From an uncultured Kordia sp. (GTDB lineage Bacteria; Bacteroidota; Bacteroidia; Flavobacteriales; Flavobacteriaceae), in the NCBI RefSeq assembly GCF_947496985.1, contig NZ_CANMEZ010000002.1, positions 124,001 to 188,000 of the forward strand: a stretch of 64,000 nt of DNA, given 5' to 3'. Made by a program: the position numbers and the translations under genes. Position 1 is the first letter of the stretch. Each line of letters starts with the position of its first letter. This document shows, one piece after another, positions 29,401 through 44,400 of the stretch. The notes beneath the pieces are model-generated. The model did no database searches and had not been told where the DNA came from. It was given only the letters and a program-made list of their open reading frames with translations.

Positions 29401-32400
29401 ACGTTTACGAATGGTTTTAGCAATCCACTAGAAAATTTAGAGGAAGGAGAAAGCACCATAAAAGGATTGGATGTTTTATTGAAATATAAATGGAATCACT
29501 ATAAAATTTGGGCAGGATATACCTTTAATGATATTACATTTAAGTTTCCAAACTTAGCAGGAAACGCTGCCAAGTTTCCAGGAAATAATGACATTACACA
29601 TGCGTTTCGAATTTCAAATACTTTAAAAGTTGACAATTGGCAATTTTCTCTTGGATGGCAAATTCGATCAGGAAAACCCATAACACCTGTTAATAGTTAC
29701 GAAATTAAGATTGATGCTGATGGCGAAAATGCGGGAGTTGTTAATTTTGGGGCGATCAATAGTAAACGATTGCCAGATTTTCACCGTTTAGATGCTTCTA
29801 TTTTGTATGATTTCAATATTAAAAAACTACGCGCACAGTTAGGTGTTTCTGTGTTGAATTTGTACAATAGAGTACAACCGATAAGCATTACTTACAAAGC
29901 AGAACGTAAACCTTTAGATGATGGTGGAATTCCAGTAGAAGGAACTACAGGCGCAACTCTTGAAGAACGTGAAGTCATTTTAGAACAAGTAATTCAGCGT
30001 TTTTCTTTAGGATTGACACCTAATGTTTCGTTTAAAATTTTCTTTTAATGGCTAGAGCATACATCTTTACAAGAAAATTATAAACGACAATAAAAAGTTA
30101 GATAACCATATTAAACTAAAAAAAAACAACCTATTTATAGATTTTTATGAAGGTTTACACTTTAAAAGTGATGAAGAAGAATAAGAGTGTGACAGAATAT
30201 GATACTTTAGGGATAAACTTTTTTAAGTAATATTTTCTGTATTCAACTTAGCAGAATTACACATCATTATTCTTCAATGTTTGCTTAAATAAAAATCAAC
30301 TTTAAGTATTACTTTGTATAGAAAGAATCATTAAATTTCTTTTTTTTAACATGGAGGCATTTATAGCATATATTAAATTATATATAACACTATCTGAAGA
30401 AGCTGAAAAAGAGATTCTCGAACAGATTTTAGTAGAAAAAGTTCCAAAAGGAGAACAATTTTTAGCAGAAGGAAAAACTTGTGAACGTCTCTATTTTATA
30501 GCAAAAGGAACTGTTAGAACCTTTCATTATCAAGACGGAAAAGATATTACGTATTGGATTTATCCCGAAAACATGATGATTACTTCATGGCATAGTTATA
30601 TTTTAAGAAAATCTGCCTCAGAATATATTGAAACTACAGAAGATTCTACCTTAGTATCATTAACCTATAATCAATGGCAAGAACTATACTTAAAACACCC
30701 TAAATTAGAACGTTTTGGCAGACTAGTTTTAGAGGAACAAATGGCTTTACTAGATGATTTTTTTAAAGGATATTATTTCTTAACTGCAAAAGAGAAATAT
30801 GAATTATTGGTAAACGCTTTTCCAACCATAACGCAGCGTGCAAATCTTGGACATATAGCTTCCATGCTAGGAATTTCTCAAGCAACTCTTAGTAGAATTC
30901 GTGGGAAATAAAAAAGGTAGTCAATCCATCTTTTCAATTACAGGTTTTTACAATTTTAGTGATCGCGAGCCTTCAAAGTTCAAACTTTTTGATTCAAGAT
31001 TTGAGGAAGTCAAATCGTTTTTTATCTAGAATGACATCACCTTCAACCCTCATTTTAAATTTTATCTTGATAGAGTTATTTTTGTATTACATACTCCATA
31101 GTTACATTTGAAGAAACCAACTTACTCAGATACCATTTAAAAACATAATGACTTATTATAGATTTGATTGAAATAACAGAAATATATAGTTCGAATTTTG
31201 AGTAACATCTAGCAATATCAGATTACTATTATTCTAAGGATACAACTCATTAATTTAAGTGTTTTATTTTTTCACCCATTAATCCTTTTTAAGTGCTTAA
31301 TCATCCGTTGTTGTGCTTTTACTTGAGCAATTTGTAAACTCTTAGCAAATTCACTATCGGCCACTGCCCTACATAATACTTCACCATTTTTGTAGACGAT
31401 CCACCAATACTTACTTTCTTTGATGTATTCTGCCTTTAAATGATAACCATCTTCGGTATAGACCTCTTTACATTTTTTATTTCCTTTCCACTTCATATAT
31501 AACACATTCTTAGCTTATCAAAATAATATTACTTAAACTAGTTTTTCTATTCCTTTGGAGTATTTGGAAGTTCTGCTACATTAAGATTACAATTACTGTT
31601 GTAAGGATTTCTATACTTTCCCCTTAAATCCAAATAGTAACCCTAATTTTATCATTTAGGTTAAGACTAGTTTTTTTTCTAATTTCAATTTTTACTGGTA
31701 GTAGGTAAGTGTCCATTTTAGTATCAAACCAAATTGCAGTATCCCATTTTACATCTTTGATAGCAGCAACAGCTTTCATTCGTCCCCAGCCATCTTCCTG
31801 CCATTGAAGATTTTTTCTAATTTCTTTTGAAATGTTTTTAGGGATTGAAATAAAAACCCATCCACCTGAAGATTGGTCTTTCCATAGTTTTCCTGAGAAT
31901 TCATATTTAATTTTGACTTGCAACTATATTTTAATTTTTATTGATTTTCTAATTTGTTTTTAATGACAACTTTTATTTCAACTCTTCAGATTTGATATTT
32001 TTTAAGTCCTGTTAATCCAAAATCTGAAAAATAAAAACTACTATTGATTGAAATTTATTCCCAAAAACTTTCTATTTCTTCAAGAGACTTTCCTTTTGTT
32101 TCTGGAATAAATTTGTAGGTTAAAAAGATAATTATTAGAATAAATCCTATAAAAATGAAATAAGGTATTGAACCATTCCAGAAAGTGTTGTTGTTAACCT
32201 CACTTTCCATCACTATTGGAAATGTTTGAGACACTAGGTAATTTGCAGCCCATTGTGCTGCCACAGCTACCGACATTGCTACACTGCGTATTTTATTGGG
32301 AAACATTTCTGATAATATTACCCAAACAACTGGTCCCATTGATAAAGCAAATGATCCAATGAAGATAAGTACTCCAATTAATGAAATTAAACCTACCGCT

Positions 32401-35400
32401 TCTAGTTGTAACGATATTCCTAATATTAGAAAACCAACAATCATACCTATTGAGCCAACATATAGTAATGGTTTTCTACCATACTTGTCTATAGTAAACA
32501 TTGCTACAAATGTGAATACGAGATTAACTAGCGCCAATAATATTTGTTGTGCTAAAACATCTTCTTTACCAAATCCTAAAGCCTTTTCAAAAATATCTGC
32601 TCCATAATATAATACAGCGTTGATGCCTGTAAATTGTTGCAATATGGATAATGCTGTTCCTATAAAAATGATTGCTAATATTGCTTTGGAGAAATAGTTG
32701 ATCTTCACCTTTTTTTCATCTTTTTTCAAGGAAGCTTTAATTTCTTCTATTTCATTTTTAGCTTGCTTCTCTCCATGAATTTTATTTAAAATATGTAATG
32801 CTTGTTCTTCTTCTCCTTTTATAGCCAACCATCTTGGACTTTTTGGCACTAAAAACAAAAGCGCTAAAAACAATAAACTAGGAATAAGTTCTGACCAAAA
32901 CATACGTCGCCAACCAAATTGAATATTTTGTGCTTCAGATAAATTATTACCTATAAAATAGGTTGCTAGAAAGACCACAAAAAAACCAACGACTATAGCC
33001 AGTTGATAATAGGTTACCATTTTACCTCTGATTTTACTTGGCGCAATTTCTGCAATGTACATTGGTGCATTCATAGAAGCGATACCAATTCCTAATCCTC
33101 CTATGATTCTAAATACAACTAACATCGTAACGGTTTCTGGCACTATTTCTGGCAGACCTGAGCCCCAAGCTGAAACAGAAAATAAGATTGCTGATATGAT
33201 TAATGACCATTTTCTACCTATTTTAATACTCATCGGTCCAGCTACAATTGCTCCAATAAAACAACCTAACAATGCACTTCCTACTACCCAACCTTTTAGT
33301 GCTGCATTAAGTTCAAAGTATTTACTAAGATAAAATTGAGCTCCATTAATTACTCCTGTATCATAACCAAATAATAGTCCACCTAGTGCAGAGATTGCTG
33401 TAATAAGCAGTAAAAATGTTTTTTTATTCATTGTGTATAATTATAGTTAGTTCAAATTCTTTGTAAACAGACAAGTTATATCACTAACATTGCAAGTTCT
33501 TATTTTGTATAACACTTTTAGTCTTCATGACTTATAACGTAAAAAATAATCCGTTTTAAAAAGCATATTAGTTTACATTATTTATACTAGAATTCTATTC
33601 AACAAAAATGATTTCACTTTGTTCAGAAATTCCATTTTCATTGTATGATTCTATGGTGAAATAATACGAACTATCTTTATCTAGGCAGCGCATAAAATGT
33701 GTGTTAGTATCATACACTTGCCAAGATTGATATAGTTTATCTGGAGCAATTCCCCAGCGAATGTTATACCCTTGGGCACTTTCAACTGTATCCCAAGATA
33801 ATGATATATCTCTTCGGTCTTTTTCTCGGTTAATTTTAAAGTTAGATACTTTACTCGGCACTTCTCCTAAACCAAGTCCAAAGATCCTGACTTCTGACAT
33901 CGCGAAGTTATTCCCAGGTACTTTTATATTATTGTATCTTAAATATTTTGCCTTTACTGGCTTTTTTAAAACAATGTATGCATTTGGTGCATCTTGGTCG
34001 CTGTTACTTCTATCAATAACAGTTTTCCAGTGACTTCCATCTTCTGAAGTTTCAATAGTAAAACGATGATTTAAACCCTCAACACGTGTGTATATCCCAG
34101 ATTCGTGATCATGATAATTTAGTTGAATAGCATGTACTGTTCCCGTCTTTTTCATTTCAATGGTAAGCCATTGTTCATTGTTATTTGCTTCCGCAACCCA
34201 AAAAGTTTTGGGATTTTCGTCTGTTAATACTTTTGTAGTGATTTCTCCTTTTAAATTTTTATGTATGGGTAATTCTTTGATTTCTATCTCATCATCATTT
34301 GAAGTAAACTTCATTACTTGTTTTAACGAAGAGGAAACTGTCACATTTCCTTTGTAAGACAATAACATCCAACCGTTGTGATGCCCTGCTTTGTTGGGAT
34401 GATTTGGACCAAAACGCGGATAATCGCCATAGGCTGTATTGCTATACATTAATCCATCTTCGTCAAAATAAGTAGGAAACATACACAGTCTACGTTCCCA
34501 TTGTGCATTAGAAGCCAAAGCCATGGTCGCAAAATGCCAGTATTGTCCATTAGTCTGTTTAACTGTGATACCATGCCCTGCTCCATTTGTAAATCCTCCA
34601 GGTTTAAAACTCATAGGATTATTTTTCATATAACTAAATGGTCCAAGTGGTGAATCTCCAACATAAACTCCATCTGCATATACATTGAATTGTGTTCCTG
34701 GAGCCGCATATTGTAAGTAGTATTTTCCTTTATGTTTCGTCATTGAAGCACCTTCCATATAGCCTTCTTTTATTTTAGGATGAAAGTTATTTTCACCAAA
34801 GCGTTCCCAACCATGTTCTTCTTCTACGAGATTGATCAAGTCTTTTTTAATACCTGTTTCTAAAAAACGATCTTCTTTATTTAGTGTTTTTACACGCAGC
34901 GGATGCAAGTTTGATGAACCCCAGTATAAATATGTTTTACCATCATCGTCTATAAATAATTCTGAGTCTTGAATATTATTAGAAATTGAAGCTGTTGGAG
35001 TCCACAGTCCTTTTTTAGGATCATCTGTGTATAAAATACTTCCGTAACCAGCAGGGTTTCCAGCAAAATAAACTAATGAGTCTTTATAATTAAATGCTGT
35101 TGGTGCGTTGCTACCTTCAAAAAACCATTGTTGTGGTTTTATAAATTTCCAATTGACTAAATCGATGGAATGCCAATATCCAAACGATCGTGTTACAAAC
35201 ATATAATATTCACCTTTAAACTCAATAACTGCTGGATCGGCGCCAGAACGATATGATTGATTCTGACTTGAATTGTATACCATATAGGTATAGTCAATAT
35301 CTAACGGATTGATGTACGTTTGTGATGTATTTATATCTGTCTTTTTGGTAGTGTCATCTTTAGCAACTATATCCTTTTCTTGGGTTTTCTTACAAGAAAA

Positions 35401-38400
35401 AAGTATAGAGATTACTAATATAAACTGTATTATTTTTACGAATTTCATATTACATTGGTACTATTATGTCTCTGCATTTCCCCCTAATTGTTTAGTAGCT
35501 TTTCTTGTTGATCTTTTAGTGTTTTTTAATTGTATCTGAAACTATTCTATAAGTTCAAAACTAACAGCTGTTCCACCTCCTTTAGCTAGATTCAATTTTA
35601 AACTAGATGTGTGCGTTACTGTTTTTGTTAGTATCTCATAGCTTTTTGGGTTTTCTTGCCAATCAGCATTTTCTCCATCTTGATATATTACTGCTTTGTA
35701 TTTTTTCCCTTTTGTTAGAAAATCTAATTTAATTGTGGTTTGTCTAGCATTTTTATTTGTTATAGCGCCTAAAAACCAGTTTTCAGAATACTTATCTTTA
35801 CGCACTACTGTAATATAATGACCTGGCTCTGCTTCGAGATATATAGATTTTTGCCAATCTAAAGGAACATCTTTTATAAATTGAAATGCGTCTAAATGCT
35901 TTTCATAATTTCTTGGAAGATCCGCTGCCATTTGTAATGGTGAATATAACGTAACATATAAGGCTAATTGTTTCGCTAATGTAGTATGTACTTGCTCTGT
36001 TTTTGTAGGATCATATGCGCTCATTTTTAATTCGAAAATTCCAGGTGTATAGTCCATTGGTCCTCCAAGTAATCTTGTAAATGGTAAAATAGTTTCATGT
36101 TCTGGAGGATTGCCTTTACTCCAAGCATTGAACTCATTTCCTCTAGCTGCTTCAGAAGCAATATAATTTGGGTACGTTCTATGATAACCGCTTGGTCTTA
36201 CACTTTCATGAGAGTTTACCATAATGTTATATTCAGCAGCACGTTCTATTACAAAATTTAAATGATTCACCATAGTTTGCCCATCGTGAAATTCTCCTCG
36301 AGGAATTATTCGACCTACATACCCCGATTTTACAGCTGGATAATTATACTTCTTCATTAGTCCTAAGGCTCGGTCTAGATGTCGTTCGTAATTGGCTACA
36401 GCACCAGAAGTTTCGTTGTGCATGATCATTTTTACACCTTTAGCTTTGGCATAATCAGCAATTTCTTTAATATTAAAATCTGGATATGGTGTTATAAAAT
36501 CAAATACATCTTCTTTCCATTTGCCGTACCAATCTTCCCATCCTACATTCCAACCTTCCACTAAAACACCATCAAAACCATGGTTGGCAGCAAAATCAAT
36601 ATATTTTTTTGTGTTTTCGGTAGTTGCTCCATGTTTTCCAGTTGGAATCATATTGCCAACAGCAGTTCCTGCATTGTGTGCATTTTGACTTCCTGCATAA
36701 TCCCAAGTTGATATCCCAATGTGCATTTCCCACCAAATGCCTATATATTTCATAGGTTTTATCCAAGATGTGTCTTCAATTTTACATGGTTCATTTAGGT
36801 TTAAAATCATTTTAGAACTTAGTATATCTTTTGCATCATCACTCACCATAATAGTTCTCCACGGAGATTGAGATGGAGTACGTAAATACGCTTTATCACC
36901 TATTGCATTTGGAGCTAAGTTCGCAGTAAGTTGAAATCTGTCGATGTCTACGTCTAGGTGCATGACTGGATAGTTAAGCACAGCTGCTTCAAAGATATTG
37001 ATGTACAATCCGCTAGAAGACTTCATCATTAAAGGTGATTGTACTCTGTATTGACTTAAAATACTTTTTAAACCAACTCCGTTTTCTAAGTCTAATTTAG
37101 CATTATCAATTTCGGAAATTTTTGTTTCATTATATGCATACTCTTGGCTGTCATAGTCTCCTGGAATCCAAAATGTTTTATGATCTCCCGTTAATGTAAA
37201 TTCTGTATTTTCTTCAGAAATAACAAAATACTTTACTTCGTTATCAATCGGGAATTCATACCGAAAGGCTACACCTTCATCAAATACTTTAAAGACAATA
37301 TTTAATTTAGTGTTGGTATCTTTCTGATTTAGAAAAAATCGTATTTCGTTGTAATGGTTTGTAATAGTTGAATCTTCCCCAAGTACTGGTTTCCATGTTT
37401 CATTAACTGTTTTCTTTTCAATTTTGATAATACTAAAATCTTTAGTTAAGGCAACTCCATCTTTTATGGATATTCCTAATTTACTTTTTGAGATGATTGT
37501 ATTTTCTTTATAAGATACTTGGTATGTAGGTTCACCTTTTTCAGTTAATGAAAAAATTACTTTTATGTTTTTTGAAGGCGATGTTACGTCTTGAGCAAAT
37601 GTTTTATACAAACAACCGAACAGTAAAAGAATTATGGATATTTTTTTCATTGCATGAAAATTATTCGGTTAACGTAAATTTTGATTGTAATGTTGTATTT
37701 GAATCTGTGCCAATGAAGACTTCAAAATCTCCTGATTCAGCAACAAAATCAAAGTCGTAGTTATAGAATTTTAAGTCTTCAATAGATATGGTAAATGTTA
37801 CGGTTTTTGTTTCCCCTTTTTTTAGGGATATTTTTTGAAACGCTTTTAGTTCTTTGACAGGTCGTGTTATTGTACCTACAAGATCTCTAATGTATAGCTG
37901 CACCACTTCTTTTCCATCATAGTTTCCTGTATTTGTAATGTTTACAGATACGTTTATAGTGTCGTTATTAGTCATTGAAGTTTTATCTAGTTTTATTTCA
38001 CCATACTCAAAAGTTGTGTAACTCAATCCATAACCAAACGGATACAATGATTCGTTACGAACATCAAGATAATTAGTCTTAAATTTTTCAAATTTACCTT
38101 CATTGTTTCCTAATGGTCTTCCTGTATTTTTGTGATTGTAATATAACGGAACTTGACCAACATTTCTAGGAAAGGTCATGGTTAGCTTACCTGATGGATT
38201 GACATCTCCGAAAAGAACATCTGAAATTGACAAACCTGCTTCACTCCCTGGAAACCAAACGTTAAGAATTGCTGGAACAGTTTCACTTTCTTCAACTAAG
38301 GTTAATGGTCGCCCAGTAAATAATACCAAAACCACTGGTTTTCCTGTTTTTAGTAGTGCTTGTAATAAATCTTTTTGAACTTGAGGAATTTCGATGTTAG

Positions 38401-41400
38401 TACGACTGCTACTTTCTCCACTAAACTCTGAGGTTTCACCAATTGTAGCAACAATAACATCCGATTTTTTAGCAATCGACAAAGCTTCGTTTAAAAGTTG
38501 TTTGTCTGTTTTTTCATCTCTTGGAATGTCTTTCCCAAACATGGTAACTCGTTTTTCTAGTGCTAAGTCTTTAGTTATGTTGCTCCCTTTTGCATATAAT
38601 AGATTAACTTGATTTCCAACCGTTTGCTCTAAACCATCCCAAACCGAAATAGCTGTTGCGTGATCTGTAGATACACTCCAAGTTCCCGGCATATTATTAC
38701 TAGCCTTAGCTAATGGACCAATGACAGCAATTGTCCCTGACTTTTTTAAGGGTAAAAGCTGATTTTCATTTTTCAATAATACTGTAGATTCTGCGCCAAC
38801 TAATCGAGCAAAGTCACGATTCACTTGTGTGTAGGTTTGATTTTCTGCACGTTTTACATTGCAATATTTATAAGGATCTTCAAATAGTCCAAGTTTATAT
38901 TTAGCTGTTAGTATACGAGCAACCGCTTTATCAATATCTTCTATTGTAATTTTTCCTTTGTTTATCGCTTCTTTTAGAGTATTTGTATAGGATGCTGCAA
39001 TATTAGGAGAATCGCCTGCCATATCCATATCTAGTCCTGCTTTTAGTGCTAACGTAGTTACATCAAATTCGTCTCCCATTCCATGTGCTCTCATTTCGTA
39101 AATTCCTGTATAGTCTGATACTACGAATCCATTAAAACCCCAATCTTCGCGTAACAAATCGGTTAATAACCATTTATTTCCAGTTGCTGGAATACCGTCT
39201 ATTTCGTTGAATGATGCCATCACAGAACCCGCACCTTCTTCTATAGCTGCTTTGTAAGGTGGTAAATATTCATTGTACATTTTTATACGACTCATGTCTA
39301 CCGTATTATAGTCTCTTCCTGCTTCAGATGCTCCATATAAAGCAAAATGCTTCACACAAGACATGATTGTATATTCAGCAGCTAATGAATCTTGTTGATA
39401 TCCGTTTACCATTGCTTGCGCTATTTTCCCTCCTAAGTAAGGATCTTCTCCTCCTCCTTCAGAAACGCGTCCCCAACGTGGGTCTCTAGAAATATCTACC
39501 ATTGGTGAAAAAGTCCAATTTATTCCGTTAGCACTAGCTTCATCAGCAGCAATTTTCGCTGTTTTTTCTATTAGCTCCATGTCCCAAGAACAAGACAATC
39601 CTAATGGAATAGGAAAAGTTGTTTTATAACCATGAATTACGTCCATTCCAAAAATTAATGGAATTCCTAAGCGACTTTTCTCTACCGCAATCTTCTGAAT
39701 TTCATATATGTTTTTTATGTCTTTTATATTAAAAAGTCCGCCTATCTTTCCTTCTTCTATTTTTTTGACAACTCCAGTACTTTTAGAAGATCCTGTTGTA
39801 ATAGGACCGGTTGCAGGAAGATTTAGTTGTCCTATTTTTTCATCTATAGTCATTATGTTAATGATGGAATCTACTTTTTGCTTGTATAGATTACTCGTAG
39901 TTTTTGGAGTTTTATTTTTAATGACTGTTTCACAAGAAGGTATCGTAATTAAAGTAATACCGACAATGATTAGTTTTATATTTTTCAGTATGGTCTTAGT
40001 CATTTTTTATTTTTTTTGATTTAGAAAAAAGCCATGATAATAATTTTGATTCTGCAAAAGCTAAATCCCAACTATTATGATTTGCATTGCCGTATAGTGT
40101 AAAATTTGGTTTTCCCCCATTATTTAATATTGCGCTTACCATCTTTATAGATCCTTTTGGATCTATTACATTATCTTCTGCTCCATGAAAAATCCACATG
40201 TCTACTTTTTTAGCATATTTTTCAGTTAATTCAGCATTACCATCTCCGCAAATGGCAAATGCTGCGGAAAACATATCTGGTAGTCTTGATAAAATTTCAA
40301 ACGTTCCCATTCCTCCCATTGATAAACCTCCAACATAAATTTTGTCTTTATTTACATAGTTTTTACTAGTTAATTCTTGCATTAAACTCATGACAAGCTG
40401 CATTGACTTTGTTGCCTTCTTGTTTTTTGGAAATACTAAGTTTATAGGGTAACTACTTCTATCTATTTCAGCATTGGACCAATAACTATTTTTTGGGCAT
40501 TGTGGAAATACTATAATTGCAGGAAAGGAATCACGATTGGTTGTATTTACAAATAGTTTACTTCCATGAAGAAGTTGTTTTTGGTTATCACTTCCACGTT
40601 CTCCTGCTCCATGAAGAAACAGTACAACAGGATATTGTTTAGTTTCAGAAAAGTCTTTAGGATACATTATTCGATATTTTAAAGTATCTCTTCCTTCTGA
40701 GTGAATCCTTTGTTTATATAAATCTTCTTGTGCGGTAACCAACGTACAGAAAACAACTAAACATAAGGTTAACACGTTTTTGATTAGTTTCATCTCTATT
40801 TTTAATAAGTAAAGTTTAAGGCATTCAAACTATTTTGAACATCTTCATTTTGCATAAATAAATTCCATAGTAAACCAGAACGATAATTTTCTATCATTAT
40901 AATTTGTGGCCCTTGATCAATTGCTAAGTAACGTTCCGTAACCCAATTGTAATGAGGACTAAATGCATCATAAAAGCCTGCAGGTCCCATCAGTTCATTG
41001 TCATAAAAAAAGCGCATTGCAGCTAGAGACTTTTCAGGTGTATACGGTATAGAACTTATAGCAGCAGTTGGCGAAATAACACCAGAATCATTTTCTGGGT
41101 CATGTGCAGAATAGCCAACACTTCCATCTGTGTTTCTGGTGTAACTTGAAGTTAATCCCCAACAATTCGATCCGTAATCATCATAGTTGTTTGGATTATT
41201 GACACAGTATTGATAATTAATATTCGTATGATTCACATTCAAATCCCAGTAATTAGCATACTGATCTGATAAGTTTGTTGGATTTAAACCTATATACGAA
41301 TAATGAGCCCAAAACAAAGGTCCTGTTCCTGAGCCTGCATGATCTAAAATTAAGGGAATACCATATTGTATCGACGAAGAAGCTATAGTTCCATTATTTG

Positions 41401-44400
41401 CCCAACCTTGATGGTATGTCGCTACTGGAATAGAATGATTGGGTGAAGCTACTCCTAAAATAAATGCAATTAGCGTTTCATTATACCCTTGAAGTTTTAG
41501 GTTAATTCCAAATTCATTTGTAGGGCTCCAATGCCAATATAATTCATTCTGATTTTGCGTATACCAATTCCATTCTATACTTTTCCATAATTGATCTGCT
41601 TGTGTTGCAAGTGCATCTTCTGCTGCAGTACCACCTTCTAAATATTCTTTTACACAAATAAGTCCTTGTGCAAAAAATGCAGTCTCTACAATATCACCTC
41701 CATCATCTAAGGCACTAAACGGAATGACAGCACCTGATATTCCATGTATCCAATGTGACCATGCACCATGAAAGCGTTCAGCATTTTCAAAAAAGTTTAA
41801 AATTTGAGTTAGTCTTTCAATACCCTCATTTCTGGAAACATATCCACGTTCCATACCAACTATGATAGCCATGAGTCCAAAACCACTACCTCCAGTTGTT
41901 ACGACATATTGGCTATCTGTAGGATCATTTGGGTGGTATCGTTCTCTTGCTGCACCAGAATTACTTTCTGCATAATTCCAGAAATATTTAAAAGTTTCTC
42001 GTTGTACTAAGTCCATCAATTCTACATCAGACAAGGTTTCTTCAAGATTATTATTGGAAGACTCTTGACGTGTTGGAACATCATCGTCTGCACAACCTAA
42101 AAAAACAAGAAGCAATAGTATATATTTTAGCTTATTCATTTAATCATTTTTTTCATACGTAAATCCTAACTTTAGTAAGCCTTTTTTTACTTCTTCATTT
42201 TTCATAAATAGTTTCCATAAAAGTCCTGTTCTGTAGTTTTCAATCATTATAGGAATTGGACCTTGATCTATCGCTAGATATCTTGGTAAATACCAATTGT
42301 TTTCAAAGCTAAAAGCATCATAAGGTCCATATTTACCGACTAAACTATCGTGGTTTTTATAAATATTAACTAAAACATTCATACTTTCTTTAGGAGTATA
42401 CGGGAATGATGATAAAGCTGCTGTAGGTGCTATGACACCTATATCTTTTTTTGGTCTATGTGCATAATAACCTTTTGTAGAGTAACTAGAAGTCAGTCCC
42501 CAAAGACTATCTCCATATCCTTTAAACTTTTTAGGATTATCTACGCTGTATTTATAATGAATTTTTGCATGATTCTGCGTTAACTTCCAATAGTTTGCAT
42601 ATTGGTCCGATAGTCCTTTGGGATTTAATCCTAAATAGGAATAATGCGCCCAAAATAATGGGCCGACAGGATCTTCATCGTGTTCAAAGTAATTGAGAAC
42701 TAAATCTTCGCCATAGTAGGATTTGTTAGACATTATTTCTCCATTTCTTGCCCAGCCATTTTCATAAACATCTTTAGAAATAGAATGCGTAGGTGAAGCT
42801 GCCGCAAGAATGTACATAATTAGGCACTCATTGTACCCTCCTACTCGGAAGTTCATATCCCAGCCATATTTTGGAGACCAATGCCAATATAGGACTTCTT
42901 CACCACCTTTTGTATACCAGTCCCATTCTACGCCTCTCCAGAGTTTGTCAATTTTAGCGACTAGTTCTTTTTCTTTTTCATTTCCATCTTTAAAATATTC
43001 TGAAACTGTTAATAGACCTTGAATAAGAAATGCTGTTTCTACTAAATCGCCTCCATCATCTTTTTTACCAAATGGTCGAACTCTTCCTGTTTCACCATCA
43101 ATCCAATGTGGCCAAGCACCATGAAAACGATCTGCTTGGCTTAAGAAATTAACAATTTTCAGATATCGATTCAGTGCTTGCTTTTTGGAAATCCATCCAC
43201 GTTCTACACCTACCAAAATAGCCATTACACCAAAACCACTTCCTCCTGTAGTAACTGTATTTTTTGGCGAAGTAGGATGGTAAATATTATCTATGTGTAT
43301 ACGCTCTCTTGCTAATCCTGAATTAGGTTCTGCTCCATCCCAGAAATAATTAAACGTTTGATATTGTATGGTATCAAAAAGCTGTTCGTTATTTAATTCA
43401 ATTTTAGTGTTTTCAATTAATACAGTATTTAAGTTTTCATTGGATTTTATATTTTTCTTACAGCTAAATACAAGAAAGAGTATGACTCCTAGAATGATGA
43501 ATGTATATTTTTGTTTAAAAAATTTCATTGTAGGTGGCTTATTGAAAAACTTTAGCTGCATTTATTTTAAAAAATCCAGCTAAAGCAGTAATGACTAATT
43601 CAAAATTTAAGTACACTGTTATAATATGTTTTGTTTTTAAAATTTTAAAGCATGGATTGAATTTCTGCTTGAGATAATGCTTTTTTGAAAATTCTTAAAT
43701 CATCCATGGCACTTTCATCAGATAAGTGTCCCCAACCTGTAAATCTAGGAGCTCCTGACATTATAGAAAGTATATCACAATCTGTCCAATCTACACCTGG
43801 GAAGGTGTTTTGACTAACTATTTGACCATTTATGTATACTACACATTCAGTCTCTGAAATTGTGAAAGCCATTTGCACCCATTGTGGATTTGCAGGATCT
43901 AAATCCGCAGCAGAACCTCCGTCAAACCACGCTTCTCCACTTCCTGTTCCAACATTTAATTTAAAACGTTGCATACCTCCTGCATTTTCGCGGAAAAATC
44001 TGAATCCGCTGTTTCTGTTATTTTGTGCATCAGGGTTATTTACATCTGGCGGACCAATCACTAAAATACCTGCTCTATCTGGTGCAGCGTCGACTTTGTA
44101 ATTAAAGACAGCCGAAAACTCATTAGATAGTAATTGATCAGTAGGGAAAGTTAAATATGAATCCGCAGCACCTTCATAGGCGTTAGTTCCCTCAAAAGCA
44201 TCAGAGGTAAATCCTGGATTTCCTACTTCAGTACAATCTTGATCACTGTAACTTTCTGTATAACTCCCGTTAAAGTCTAACTTAAATATTTCATCTGCTT
44301 GTGCTATTAATTCTATCACTTCATCTTGACTTAAAGCCATATTAAAGATTCTTAGCTCATCCATATAACTTTCATCAGAATTATGTCCCCAACCTGTAAA